Assembly (NCBI GenBank): GCA_002746565.1
Contig: PDPI01000022.1
Location: 58,508-122,507 of the forward strand
Source: Pseudomonadota bacterium
GTDB lineage: Bacteria; Campylobacterota; Campylobacteria; Campylobacterales; Campylobacteraceae
Direction: 5' to 3'
DNA length: 64,000 nucleotides
A program made the translations under genes and the position numbers. Shown piece after piece: positions 29,091-39,058 of this stretch; the first letter of the stretch is position 1, and every line of letters starts with the position of its first letter. The notes beneath the pieces are model-generated. The model was not told the origin of the DNA. It searched no databases and saw nothing but the letters and a program-made list of their open reading frames with translations.

Positions 29091-30503
29091 ATGGAAACAC
29101 TTCACAATATCAATATGGAACGTTCAGTCCTAAGTTCTATTTTATTTAATCCCGCGCTTTTTGAAGATGTGGCATCTACACTTAAAGTTAATGCCTTTTA
29201 TCTCCCAGCCCATAGGGACATTTACGAAGCTATGGGGTTTTTAGAAAAAAATGACAAACCCATCGATGAGGAATTTTTAAGTAAAAAGCTAAACCAAGAT
29301 AAAAAGTTCAACGAAGAAGCCATGCTTGAGCTCATCTCCACAAGCCCACTTCCAAACATAAAAGCCTATGTGGATGAGTTAAATGAAAAATATGTAAAAA
29401 GGGAGTTTATCAAGTTAAGCTCAGACATAAATGATGTTGCGGTGGAGAAGGATTTGCCCGTAAAAGAAGTTGTAGATCTAGTTCAACAAAAACTTTTTGC
29501 TATAACCCAAGAGAGTAGTGAAAGGGAATTTAGGGATTCGCCCGAGATGACTGAGGCTACCTTAGATCATATAAAACTTATGAAAGAAAGGGGAAATGAG
29601 GGGGTTGTGGGCTTAAACACTGGTTATAGGGATCTAAATAAGCTTACCACAGGTTTTGGGGATGGGGATTTGGTCATAATCGCAGCTAGACCTGCCATGG
29701 GAAAGACCTCTTTTTGCTTAAATATAGCCCAAAAAGCCCTTGATGAGGATAAGGGTGTGGCGATATTTTCTTTGGAAATGCCAGCGGAGCAGTTGATGCT
29801 TAGGATGCTTAGTTCTAAAACTTCCATACCTTTGCAAAAACTAAAGGTTGGAAATTTGAATGATGATGGGTGGAGCAGACTTAGCGACGCGTGTGAGCAA
29901 ATGAGCAATAAAAAGCTTTTTGTTGATGATAATGGAAATGTGGATATCCACCATGTGAGGGCAAAGTTAAGAAAACTTAAAATGCAACATCCAGAAGTTG
30001 CGGTTTGCATTATTGATTATCTTCAACTTATGACTTCGGCTGGAAATAAGGATAGACACCTTGAAGTAAGCGATATAAGCAGGGGTTTAAAACTTTTAGC
30101 CAGAGAGCTTGAAATGCCCATAATCGCCCTTTCCCAGCTAAATCGTTCTTTGGAAAGCAGGGGAGATAAACGTCCAATGCTTAGCGATCTAAGAGAATCT
30201 GGATCTATCGAACAAGATGCGGATATGATCATCTTTGTTTACAGGGATGATGTTTATCGCATAAGAGAAGAAAAGGAAAAAGAACAGCAGGCAAGATTAA
30301 AGGGTGAAAAATATGAGAGTAATTTTTTTGAAAAACCTGAAGAAGATGCGGAGATAATCGTGGGCAAAAACCGGAATGGTCCTGTGGGGGTTGCCCAGCT
30401 TGTTTTCCATAAAGCCTATACTAGATTTGTGGATAAAAGTTCTGAACCTACCGAGGTTTATTTTCAAGATAAGGGTGGCGAGGAGAAAAAAATAAAGGTT
30501 TGA
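29091..30503 (+). CDS. dnaB: Replicative DNA helicase
   Basis: LVIIAARPAMGKTSFCLNIAQKA, FSLEMPAEQLMLRMLS, DYLQLM, ALSQLNRSLESRGDKRPMLSDLRESGSIEQDADMI. Confidence 0.98.
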   Translation: METLHNINMERSVLSSILFNPALFEDVASTLKVNAFYLPAHRDIYEAMGFLEKNDKPIDEEFLSKKLNQDKKFNEEAMLELISTSPLPNIKAYVDELNEKYVKREFIKLSSDINDVAVEKDLPVKEVVDLVQQKLFAITQESSEREFRDSPEMTEATLDHIKLMKERGNEGVVGLNTGYRDLNKLTTGFGDGDLVIIAARPAMGKTSFCLNIAQKALDEDKGVAIFSLEMPAEQLMLRMLSSKTSIPLQKLKVGNLNDDGWSRLSDACEQMSNKKLFVDDNGNVDIHHVRAKLRKLKMQHPEVAVCIIDYLQLMTSAGNKDRHLEVSDISRGLKLLARELEMPIIALSQLNRSLESRGDKRPMLSDLRESGSIEQDADMIIFVYRDDVYRIREEKEKEQQARLKGEKYESNFFEKPEEDAEIIVGKNRNGPVGVAQLVFHKAYTRFVDKSSEPTEVYFQDKGGEEKKIKV

Positions 30504-30506
30504 TTT

Positions 30507-31757
30507 TTGACTTTTGAGAGATTAGAGCTTTTTGACACTAAGGGGCGGGGTTTTCTTGTATTTGGTTTTTTGGCTTTGATCTTTTTCTTGCATGTGGCTT
30601 ATAGGTATTATGATTATAAGCAATTTTTAGCTTTAAAAAATCCTCTTTTTGAGGGCAATGTCTTATTGGCTTACGATAAGGTTAGTAAACGAGGCAAGAC
30701 CTACAAGGTTTTAAAGGTTGCAACTGCCCATGAGAGTATCTACACCATTTCTTGGCAAAGGGATTTTAAGGTAAATTCTGGCGATAGGGTTAGTTTTAAG
30801 ATCATCCAAAAAAATGTTAGCTTTTTGGATTTTTTATCGAAGCGTTTTTATGCTCCTAGTTTTGATTTGCGCGTTTATGAAAATAAATCTTTTCATTTAG
30901 ATCTGAGAAATTTCATAGAAAATCAGCATGAAAATAAACAAATGGCAAGTTTATATAGTGCCTTATTTTTAGCCACACCCATAGATAAAAATCTTCGCCA
31001 AAAGATACAAAACTGGGGAATTTCCCACCTAGTTGCCATTAGTGGATTTCATCTTGGGGTTATTTATGGTGCTTTGTTTTTTATCTTTAAATATCTTTAT
31101 GGATTTTTTCAAAGTAGATTTTTTCCGTATAGGGATTTGAGATTTGATTTGGGAATTTTTATATTTGCTATTTTGGCAATTTATGCTTATATTATCGATT
31201 TTACCCCATCTTTTTTAAGGGCTTATGTTATGGGATTGCTTGGATTTTTTCTTTTTATAAGATATTTTCGCGTGCTTTCTTTTTTAAATTTAGCCCTAAG
31301 TGTGGCATTTTTGATCGCCTTTTTTCCCCATTTAGCTCTTAGCATAGGTTTTTGGTTTTCAGTTTCGGGAGTATTTTATATATTTTTGTATTTACATCAT
31401 TTTGGTTTTCGTTGGTGGGATGGTTTATTTATAAATATTTGGGTATTTTTATGCATGATAATACCGGTTCATTTTTATTTTCCTTATATTTCCTATCAAC
31501 AATTTGGAGCTATAATTTTGAGCCTAATTTTTGTGGTTTTTTACCCATTTGCTTTTTTCTTGCATCTAGTAGGTTTTGGGGATTTATTAGATGTGGGGAT
31601 TATTAAGCTATTAAATATTTCCTTTGAGGGTTCAAACATTCAAACTCCCCTTTGGTTTCTTTGTGTGTATATAATTTTGAGTTTACTTGGTATTTTAAAT
31701 CGCTATCTTGCCCTAGCGGTCGCTAGTTTAGGAATTTTGTATTTTTTCCTCATTTAA
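30507..31757 (+). CDS. comEC: ComEC/Rec2-type competence membrane protein (TTG start)
   Basis: Multi-TM; GISHLVAISGFHLGVIYG competence motif; FTPSFLRAYVMG. Confidence 0.87.
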   Translation: MTFERLELFDTKGRGFLVFGFLALIFFLHVAYRYYDYKQFLALKNPLFEGNVLLAYDKVSKRGKTYKVLKVATAHESIYTISWQRDFKVNSGDRVSFKIIQKNVSFLDFLSKRFYAPSFDLRVYENKSFHLDLRNFIENQHENKQMASLYSALFLATPIDKNLRQKIQNWGISHLVAISGFHLGVIYGALFFIFKYLYGFFQSRFFPYRDLRFDLGIFIFAILAIYAYIIDFTPSFLRAYVMGLLGFFLFIRYFRVLSFLNLALSVAFLIAFFPHLALSIGFWFSVSGVFYIFLYLHHFGFRWWDGLFINIWVFLCMIIPVHFYFPYISYQQFGAIILSLIFVVFYPFAFFLHLVGFGDLLDVGIIKLLNISFEGSNIQTPLWFLCVYIILSLLGILNRYLALAVASLGILYFFLI

Positions 31758-32522
31758 AAAAGCACAAAGTTTTACCCCGTATAAAAATATAATCCACGAT
31801 ACATAGATCCAAATAAGAAAGAAAATTGCTATGCTAAAAGAGCCGTAAATGCTCATGTAAGTTTTGTTGTAAACCACATAATAAACAAATAAACTCTTAC
31901 AAGTGTACCAAACTAACGAGGTCACAAAAGAAGCGATACCAACTTTTTTTGGAGACAAGGAAACACTAGCGGATATCATGTAGGTTGCAAAAAATAAACC
32001 CCAGATAATGAGATACGGAACTATGGCTAAAAAGTTTATCCAGCTTGTGTATTCAAAGCTATTTAACAGGTTTTGCAGATAATTTGAAACAAAAAAGGAA
32101 ATTCCAAGTCCCATGGGAGCTAGGGTTATAAGGGTCCAATAGGATGAAAGTCCTTGCCAAAAAGTTCTTGAGGGTGCTTTTAGGATTTTATTTATGGTGT
32201 ATTCGTATTCCATGAAAAACATGGTTGAGGTAAAAAGAACAACTACAAAGCCGAAAATTCCCATGCCAACGGTGTTTTCTAAAAATTTTTCTATGTATGA
32301 ACTAAATGCCTCTTGATTGCTTGGAAGCAGTGAGGAAAAAATAAATTCTTTAATTTTCGTATAATACATATCAAAACTGGGCAATTTTGTAAAAATTGAA
32401 AGGGAAATCAAAAGTATAGGAATGATGGATAAAATTGTATGAAAGCTAAGGCTAGATGCACTTTGCATGAGTTGTTTATCGTTGATTTCTTTTAGTAAAG
32501 ATAGGATTTTTTTTGCATTCAT
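31728..32522 (-). CDS. YihY/virulence factor BrkB family membrane protein
   Basis: QSASSLSFHTILSIIPILLISLSIF, six predicted TM, FLIWIYVSWIIFLYGVKLCAFL. Confidence 0.9.
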   Translation of the reverse strand: MNAKKILSLLKEINDKQLMQSASSLSFHTILSIIPILLISLSIFTKLPSFDMYYTKIKEFIFSSLLPSNQEAFSSYIEKFLENTVGMGIFGFVVVLFTSTMFFMEYEYTINKILKAPSRTFWQGLSSYWTLITLAPMGLGISFFVSNYLQNLLNSFEYTSWINFLAIVPYLIIWGLFFATYMISASVSLSPKKVGIASFVTSLVWYTCKSLFVYYVVYNKTYMSIYGSFSIAIFFLIWIYVSWIIFLYGVKLCAFLNEEKIQNS

Positions 32523-33904
32523 TTTAGTCCCATTTTAAAAGGATTTAAGATATTTTTTGGATCAAAGGCTCTTTTGATGGAGTTAAAAAGCTCCATTTCA
32601 GCTTGCGAGAAAGCTAGATGCATAAAGGGTGCCTTGCTTAGCCCTATGCCGTGTTCACCGCTTAAAGTTCCGCCAAGTTCAACCGTTGCTTTAAATATTT
32701 CTTCAATGGCTTCATGACCCTTTTTAAGCTCATTCTCATTGCTTCCATCAACCATGACGTTTGTATGCACGTTTCCATCGCCAGTATGCCCAAAGCATGG
32801 GACTTTTACGCCGTATTTTTTTGAAACTTTATCGATTGCTTTTAGCAAATCTGGCAAGGCAGAACGAGGAACTGTGATGTCTTCGTTTAGTTTTTTGCTT
32901 CCATAAATGGTTATAGATTGACTGGCATTTCTTCTTGCAAACCATAGATCAGATCTTTGGTTTTCATCTTTTGCTAGGCGAAAATCATTACATCCATTTT
33001 GCTTAAAGGTTTCTTCTATGATGGTCAGCTGTCCTTCTAGATCGGCTTGCAAATTTCCATCCACATCCACTATCAAAATTGCCCCAGCTTCAACGGGTAA
33101 GTTTTTGTGAAATTTTTCTTCAACAGCCCTAATGGTTAGGTTATCCAAAAACTCCATTGCCACTGGAGTTACGCCCGTTGCAAAGGTTTTATAAACTGCA
33201 TTCATGGCTTCTTGCACACTTGGAAAAACACCCATGGCAGTGCGAGTTAGTTTTGGTTTTGGGATGAGTTTTAGGGTGATTTCAGTAATGCAAGCCAAAG
33301 TTCCCTCACTTGCTATTAAAATCCCAGCGATATTGTAACCAGCCACATCTTTAATAGTTTTTTTACCAGCTCGTATAATGTCTCCATTTGGTAAGACCGC
33401 CCTTAAAGCCATGACATAATCTTTTGTAATGCCATATTTCGCAGCCCTCATGCCCCCAGCATTTTCGCTAACATTTCCACCTAGGGTTGAATAATCCTGA
33501 CTAGCGGGATCAGGGGGATAAAAAAGTCCCACCTCTTCGACTGCTTTTTGTAAGCTCATATTTACAACTCCAGGCTGAACACGAGCGACCATGTTTTGCA
33601 TGTCGATTTCTAGGATTTTATTCATGTGTTTTTCTAAGGCTAAAATAATGCCACCATTTTTTGGTAAAGCCCCACCTGTAAAGCCACTTCCAGCTCCACG
33701 AGGGATGATGATGATTTCATGCTCATTGCAGTATTTTAAAATCTCGCTAACATCTTTTTCATCCCTTGGAAATATAACCCCATCGGGCTCAAAGCGATTT
33801 CTTGTGGCATCGTAAGCATAGGCTATCATGTGGGCTTTATCATCGTAAAAATTTTCCTCGCCCACGAGGCTAGTAAAAAACTTTTTGTGTTTTTTATCTA
33901 TCAT
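32519..33904 (-). CDS. glcD: FAD-linked oxidase, GlcD-like
   Basis: IIPRGAGSGFTGGALPKNGGIILALEKHMNKI, LGGNVSENAGGMRAAKYG, CFGHTGDGNVHTNVM, SGEHGIGLSKAPFM. Confidence 0.94.
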   Translation of the reverse strand: MIDKKHKKFFTSLVGEENFYDDKAHMIAYAYDATRNRFEPDGVIFPRDEKDVSEILKYCNEHEIIIIPRGAGSGFTGGALPKNGGIILALEKHMNKILEIDMQNMVARVQPGVVNMSLQKAVEEVGLFYPPDPASQDYSTLGGNVSENAGGMRAAKYGITKDYVMALRAVLPNGDIIRAGKKTIKDVAGYNIAGILIASEGTLACITEITLKLIPKPKLTRTAMGVFPSVQEAMNAVYKTFATGVTPVAMEFLDNLTIRAVEEKFHKNLPVEAGAILIVDVDGNLQADLEGQLTIIEETFKQNGCNDFRLAKDENQRSDLWFARRNASQSITIYGSKKLNEDITVPRSALPDLLKAIDKVSKKYGVKVPCFGHTGDGNVHTNVMVDGSNENELKKGHEAIEEIFKATVELGGTLSGEHGIGLSKAPFMHLAFSQAEMELFNSIKRAFDPKNILNPFKMGLK

Positions 33905-34623
33905 TTTAAGCCTAAGAGCTTTGAATAAAATTTATTATAATCTTTTATCTTTGAGCCAGTAAATTTCCAAAAAATTGTATCCACCTCTCCTATGCGGTTA
34001 TAAAAGGGGAGTTGGTATTCTTTTATTTCTTCTAGATCGTAAGATTGCAATATCTTTAAGCTTTGGCAATCAACAAAAAATCCTTTTTCATTGAGGGCAA
34101 AAAATACTAACCCAGCGCTATTTTGGCTACACATAACATCAAAATTATACTTACTTGGATTTGGCTTATAATCACTTGCTAGATAAGCTGCCATTAGATC
34201 TGGATGAACCCATTGCATATGGGGAAAATGGCTTGTAACCTTTTTATAGATCCTTTCATTTGGCGCTACTATGAGTGAGCGATTGTATAGATAATTTAAT
34301 ATAACTTCATCGCCCTTTTGCGCGGATATTCCTATCTCTGGAAAGGCGGGTTGTTTTAGCATCTTAAACTTTTCAATCTTCACAAAGGCAAAATCGCCTT
34401 CTTTTTTTGTTACAATCACACTTGCCACTATGGCTGATTTTTCCCCATCAAAACTATGCATGATAATCCCACTTGAGCCTACTTTTATCAGCGGGCTATC
34501 TTCTATGGTTCCTTGGTTTTCTTTAATATCTAGTAGTCTGCCTTGATATATTTCAAAGGGTAGGGTATTTTGTGCGAAAATAAAAACTTGAAGTGTTATG
34601 AAAAGTGTAATAAACCTTAACAT
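33901..34623 (-). CDS. Secreted protein with plasminogen-binding (PgbA N-terminal)-like domain
   Basis: Signal peptide MLRFITLFITLQVFIFAQNTLPFEIYQG; neighbourhood (glcD, brkB, M23) as in Campylobacter. Confidence 0.65.
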   Translation of the reverse strand: MLRFITLFITLQVFIFAQNTLPFEIYQGRLLDIKENQGTIEDSPLIKVGSSGIIMHSFDGEKSAIVASVIVTKKEGDFAFVKIEKFKMLKQPAFPEIGISAQKGDEVILNYLYNRSLIVAPNERIYKKVTSHFPHMQWVHPDLMAAYLASDYKPNPSKYNFDVMCSQNSAGLVFFALNEKGFFVDCQSLKILQSYDLEEIKEYQLPFYNRIGEVDTIFWKFTGSKIKDYNKFYSKLLGLK

Positions 34624-34804
34624 GTGTTATCCTTTAGTTAATTTTTAAAGGCTATATTATACTAAGTTTCACCACAAAATTTTCTGAGTTTTATGGATTG
34701 TGGGGTAAATTTAGGTTAATTTTTGCAATTTATAAGTAAAAATTTACTATAATGCGCCCCTAATTGTAGTGTTTTTATCTGCTTTTGCAAGAATAAGGAA
34801 TTTT

Positions 34805-36004
34805 ATGTTTAAAAAAGTTGTATTATTTGTATGTTTATTAACTTATATAAGTGCTGCTTATTTGGAAGAGAGAAGATGGGAAAAGGGTCAAAGTTTTTTA
34901 GCTTTTTTAGAAGCTAATAGTATTCCAACGTCTATTTATTATCAATTAGATAGACAAGATAGGGAATTGACAACAGAAATACGCTCAGATATTTTATATC
35001 AGATTTTAAAAAATGAAAATGGACGTATAGATCAGATCCTAATACCAGTTAGTGAAGAATTACAAATCCATCTCATAAGGGATTCTAAAACGGAGCAATT
35101 TTCTTTTCAAACCACGCCTATTTTATATCAAAACTATTCTTTAAGCGTTGTGGTTGAGATACAAAACAATCCATATCAAGACATCATCAAAGCAACAAAC
35201 AACAAGTCATTGGCAAACGAATTTGTAGCTGCTTATAAAAAGAGTGTAAATTTTAGACATGCAAAAAAGGGTGATAAGCTAGCGATTTTTTATTCCCAAA
35301 AAAAGCGTTTAGGAAAGCGGTTTGGAGATCCCATCATAAAAGCTGCTATGATAGAGATCAATAAGAAAAAACATTATGTATTTTTACACAATGATGGCAG
35401 TTATTTTGATGATAAGGGTAGGCAATTGGAGGGATATTTGCTTACAAATCCCTTGAGGCACTATAAAAGAATATCTTCAAGATTTACAAGAAAGCGTTGG
35501 CATCCGATTTTGAGAAGATATAGGGCTCATCTTGGTATTGATTATGCTGCAAAAAGCGGCACTCACGTAAAATCAGCTGGAAATGGCGTAGTTAGTTTTG
35601 TTGGTAGAAAAGGTGGCTATGGTAAGACCATAGAGATTCGCCATAAAAGTGGATACAAAACCCTATATGCTCACCTAAGGGGATATAAAAAAGGAATAAA
35701 AAGGGGTAAGAGGGTTAAAAAGGGGCAACACATAGGCTATGTGGGAAGCACTGGAAGAAGTACAGGACCCCATTTGCATTTTGGCTTATACAAAAATAAT
35801 CGTGCTATAAATCCAAGCAGGGTTATAAGGGTTGCCAAAAATGTGGTTACAAAAAAGCAAAGAAAAGCATTTAATAAAATGGTGAAAAATTATAAAAAGA
35901 AATTTAAAATTGCACTTGATGAATCAAAAATTCCAGTTAGGGAAAAAGGATTTAACTATATAGTTTTACTTGAGCAGGATAGGTCAAGAACAAGCGCTAA
36001 TTAA
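34805..36004 (+). CDS. M23 family peptidoglycan endopeptidase
   Basis: Signal peptide MFKKVVLFVCLLTYISAAY; HLGIDYAAKSGTHVKSAGNGVVSFVG, HLRGYKKGIKRGKRVKKGQHIGYVGSTGRSTGPHLHFGLY; tracked start 34769 less likely. Confidence 0.92.
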   Translation: MFKKVVLFVCLLTYISAAYLEERRWEKGQSFLAFLEANSIPTSIYYQLDRQDRELTTEIRSDILYQILKNENGRIDQILIPVSEELQIHLIRDSKTEQFSFQTTPILYQNYSLSVVVEIQNNPYQDIIKATNNKSLANEFVAAYKKSVNFRHAKKGDKLAIFYSQKKRLGKRFGDPIIKAAMIEINKKKHYVFLHNDGSYFDDKGRQLEGYLLTNPLRHYKRISSRFTRKRWHPILRRYRAHLGIDYAAKSGTHVKSAGNGVVSFVGRKGGYGKTIEIRHKSGYKTLYAHLRGYKKGIKRGKRVKKGQHIGYVGSTGRSTGPHLHFGLYKNNRAINPSRVIRVAKNVVTKKQRKAFNKMVKNYKKKFKIALDESKIPVREKGFNYIVLLEQDRSRTSAN

Positions 36005-36013
36005 GGCAAAAGC

Positions 36014-37384
36014 ATGTCCGAAGAAGAAAAAGTTCAAAAAGCGAGGCGAATACTCGAAGAATATATAGGCGATACTTCAACGGAAGAATTTTCTACCGCC
36101 TATATAGCAAAACAATTAGGGCGTATCAAAAAAAATGATGATGAGGAATTTTATTCTTACTTAAAGCGTCTTTGTGATGAGGATCTAGGGGATATAGTTA
36201 TAGAATTTCCCGATTATATCCTAAAAGACGTGCTCGAACACATCCCCACCTTAAAACTTGTTAGTGCTATCGAAGAGTTAGAAAGTGATGATGCAACTGA
36301 CCTTATACAAGATATAGATGATATAGATCACGAAAAAGCCCAGGAAGTTTTAGAAAATCTTGACGAAAAAGATAAAGAAGAGATTATAAAACTTATAAGC
36401 TATGATGAAGATGAGGCTGGAGCTTATATGCAAGCGGAATCTTTTGTTGGCAAGATGAATGAAAAGATTTCCCAAGCAGTTAAAAGGCTTAGAAAATTAA
36501 AAATTGAGGGAGAGCTTGAAAATATCCACCAACTTTTCATAGTTGATCCAAAGGGAAAATTGCTCTATGGAATATCCCTAGAAGATCTTATAACCTTTGA
36601 TTTTGATATGACTTTTAAGCAAATCATACAAAGCCAAAGCAAAGGCTTTTATACTCCCATTTTAGCAAATGATCATGACGATATACAAAAAATTGTTACC
36701 CTTTTTGACGAACACAATCTAAGTGTTTTGCCCATAGTTGATGAGGAAAATACCCTAGTTGGTCGGATTACCAGCGATGATATACATGACATTATCCAAG
36801 AAAATGCGACCGAGCAAATATATAACCTAGCTGGTGTTGATGATGAGGCAGAAGAAGAATACACCCTTTTTGAGATAGGCCGCACAAGGGCACTTTGGCT
36901 TTTCTTAAATCTTTTAACAGCCATCGTAGCTTCAGTTGTTATATCGATTTTTGATGCAACCATACAAGCTTATGTGGCTTTAGCAGTGTTAATGCCCATA
37001 GTTGCATCTATGGGAGGAAACGCAGGAACCCAAACCCTAACCGTTGTGGTGCGTAAACTTGCCCTTGGAGAGATAAATTTTGAAAATGCAAAGGAAGCTT
37101 TGAGTAAAGAGGTTATAGTCTCTACCTTAAATGGATTTTTCTTTGCTCTTATCATGGGTTTTGTAGCGTTTTTTTGGTTTAAGCAGCCCCTGCTTGGTTT
37201 GGTCATAGCCTTATCTATGATTGTAAATTTATTTTTTGCAGGTTTTTTTGGTGCTTTGATACCTTTGGGACTTAAAAAAATGAATATCGACCCAGCGGTT
37301 GGAAGCACGGTTTTGCTTACCACCATCACTGATGTGGTTGGTTTTTTCAGTTTTTTAGGACTTGCTAGTTGGATATTGATATGA
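36014..37384 (+). CDS. mgtE: Magnesium transporter MgtE
   Basis: N domain, tandem CBS region, MPIVASMGGNAGTQTLTVVVRKLALGEI. Confidence 0.95.
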   Translation: MSEEEKVQKARRILEEYIGDTSTEEFSTAYIAKQLGRIKKNDDEEFYSYLKRLCDEDLGDIVIEFPDYILKDVLEHIPTLKLVSAIEELESDDATDLIQDIDDIDHEKAQEVLENLDEKDKEEIIKLISYDEDEAGAYMQAESFVGKMNEKISQAVKRLRKLKIEGELENIHQLFIVDPKGKLLYGISLEDLITFDFDMTFKQIIQSQSKGFYTPILANDHDDIQKIVTLFDEHNLSVLPIVDEENTLVGRITSDDIHDIIQENATEQIYNLAGVDDEAEEEYTLFEIGRTRALWLFLNLLTAIVASVVISIFDATIQAYVALAVLMPIVASMGGNAGTQTLTVVVRKLALGEINFENAKEALSKEVIVSTLNGFFFALIMGFVAFFWFKQPLLGLVIALSMIVNLFFAGFFGALIPLGLKKMNIDPAVGSTVLLTTITDVVGFFSFLGLASWILI

Positions 37385-37962
37385 AAAAGATAGAGTTACT
37401 AAATATAGAAGATTGCAAAAAGTCTTTATACATAAAGCCAAAGAGTATGTTTTATATGATAAATGGCAAAAAAAAGCGTTGGGATATAGTTGATACCCAC
37501 AATTCCGTAGCCATCTTACTCTACCACAAGCAAAAAGATAGCTTCGTTTTTGTCAAACAATTTCGCCCATCTATTTATCTTAAAAATCAAGATGGATTTA
37601 CCTATGAGCTTTGTGCGGGTATCATGGACAAGGGAATAAGCCCAGAACAAACGGCTTTGGAAGAAATAGAAGAAGAAACGGGTTTTAAGATAAGTTTAGA
37701 TCAGCTAGAGAAAGTAAGCTCCTTTTACACCGCCGTTGGCTTTGCTGGGGGCAGGCAAAATCTCTACTACGCAACCTTGGATGATAGCTTTAAGATAAGC
37801 GAGGGTGGTGGAGATGATAGCGAGGATATAGAGGTTATTTATCTGCCTAGAAAAGAAGCTTTAGGTTTTGTTTTTGATGAACAAATAGCCACAACTTCGG
37901 GGCTCATGTTTGCTCTTATGTGGTTTTTTCATTCTAAGGAAAAGCAGCTAAATTTAGATTAA
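37381..37962 (+). CDS. NUDIX hydrolase (ADP-ribose/nucleotide-sugar type)
   Basis: Nudix box GIMDKGISPEQTALEEIEEETGF; ATGA overlap with mgtE. Confidence 0.92.
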   Translation: MKKIELLNIEDCKKSLYIKPKSMFYMINGKKKRWDIVDTHNSVAILLYHKQKDSFVFVKQFRPSIYLKNQDGFTYELCAGIMDKGISPEQTALEEIEEETGFKISLDQLEKVSSFYTAVGFAGGRQNLYYATLDDSFKISEGGGDDSEDIEVIYLPRKEALGFVFDEQIATTSGLMFALMWFFHSKEKQLNLD

Positions 37963-37979
37963 TTTAAAATAGGAAAAAG

Positions 37980-38879
37980 ATGACATTTCAAGAATTACCA
38001 AACGCCAAAAAGAAAAAAAGCCATATTTGGATACTCCCACTTTCCTTTGAGAAAACCGTTTGCGGAAAAAAAGGAACCGCTAAGGCTCCAAAGGCGATAA
38101 TCGATGCGTCCCTTGATACGGAATATTATGAGGAAGAATATGATTGGAGTCCATTTAAATATATTAGATTATATACGGGTAAAAATTTTAGCAGGATAAA
38201 AAACTTTAAAAAGCTTGATTTACGAATTAAAAAGTTTCTAAAAAATCATAATGGACAATTTTTGCTAACCCTAGGGGGCGAACATTCCATTACTCCTTTT
38301 GTAACAAAACATCTCTTGCCAGCAAATTCTACTATAATCTTCTTTGACGCCCATGGGGATTTTCGCAAAACCTATCTTGGAAGCAAAAATAATCACGCTT
38401 GCGCTTTATATAATCTTGCCAAGCAAGGTCATAAGGCCATCGCCATAGGACTTAGAAGTTTCTTTGATGATGAGAGACAAAGGATGGATGAGCTTGGAAT
38501 CAAGTGTTTTACGGACTTTGATCTACAAAAAAAATCAAAACAAAAGGAACTTTTTAAAGGGATAAAAAACCTAAAATCAAATGTTTACATCAGTATTGAC
38601 ATGGATTGTTTTTCTCCTGGTTTTGTTAGCGGAGTTGGAACTCCATTGCCTGGTGGCATAGAATGGTTTTTCTTTTTAAAGATTTTAAAATCTATATTTG
38701 AAAATAAAAATATAAATATTCTAGGAGCCGATATAGTTGAACTTTTGCCCGAAAAGTCCAAAGTTTCCCAAGTGATAGCAGCCAAGATAATGCAAAAGAT
38801 TTTTTCCTATTGGGGAAAAAGTAAGGGTTATGATAAGCTTGAACAAAAGGGTTCCCAGATGGACATTGATTATGAATAA
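37980..38879 (+). CDS. Agmatinase/arginase family hydrolase
   Basis: LTLGGEHSITPFV, FFDAHGDFR, SIDMDCFSPGFVSGVGTPLPGGIEW metal ligands. Confidence 0.9.
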   Translation: MTFQELPNAKKKKSHIWILPLSFEKTVCGKKGTAKAPKAIIDASLDTEYYEEEYDWSPFKYIRLYTGKNFSRIKNFKKLDLRIKKFLKNHNGQFLLTLGGEHSITPFVTKHLLPANSTIIFFDAHGDFRKTYLGSKNNHACALYNLAKQGHKAIAIGLRSFFDDERQRMDELGIKCFTDFDLQKKSKQKELFKGIKNLKSNVYISIDMDCFSPGFVSGVGTPLPGGIEWFFFLKILKSIFENKNINILGADIVELLPEKSKVSQVIAAKIMQKIFSYWGKSKGYDKLEQKGSQMDIDYE

Positions 38880-38982
38880 TTAGATGCCTCCCCTCGTTCA
38901 AAAACAACAACTTCCATCCTATAATTTCATCCAAAACTACCCCAAATAGGACAAAATTTATCCTTTAAAAAAGCTTAAAACA

Positions 38983-39022
38983 TTGATTTAAGTCATAGAA
39001 ATTACATAATAATTTTGATAAT
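38983..39022 (+). promoter_or_regulatory. Candidate CRP/FNR-like half-conserved site (TTGATttaaGTCAT, 38983-38996) and -10 GATAAT (39017-39022) upstream of napA
   Basis: Site centre about 40 bp upstream of the inferred TSS, class II spacing. Confidence 0.35.
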
Positions 39023-39058
39023 ATGCATTTATACAATTTATCAAAAAGGAGGTTTATT

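Noticed and set aside
39023-39058. Tracked napA start at 39023
   Set aside because: Lies in the -10/transcription start region; GTG 39059 with AAGGAGG gives a proper Tat signal peptide ([10 protein letters not shown]).
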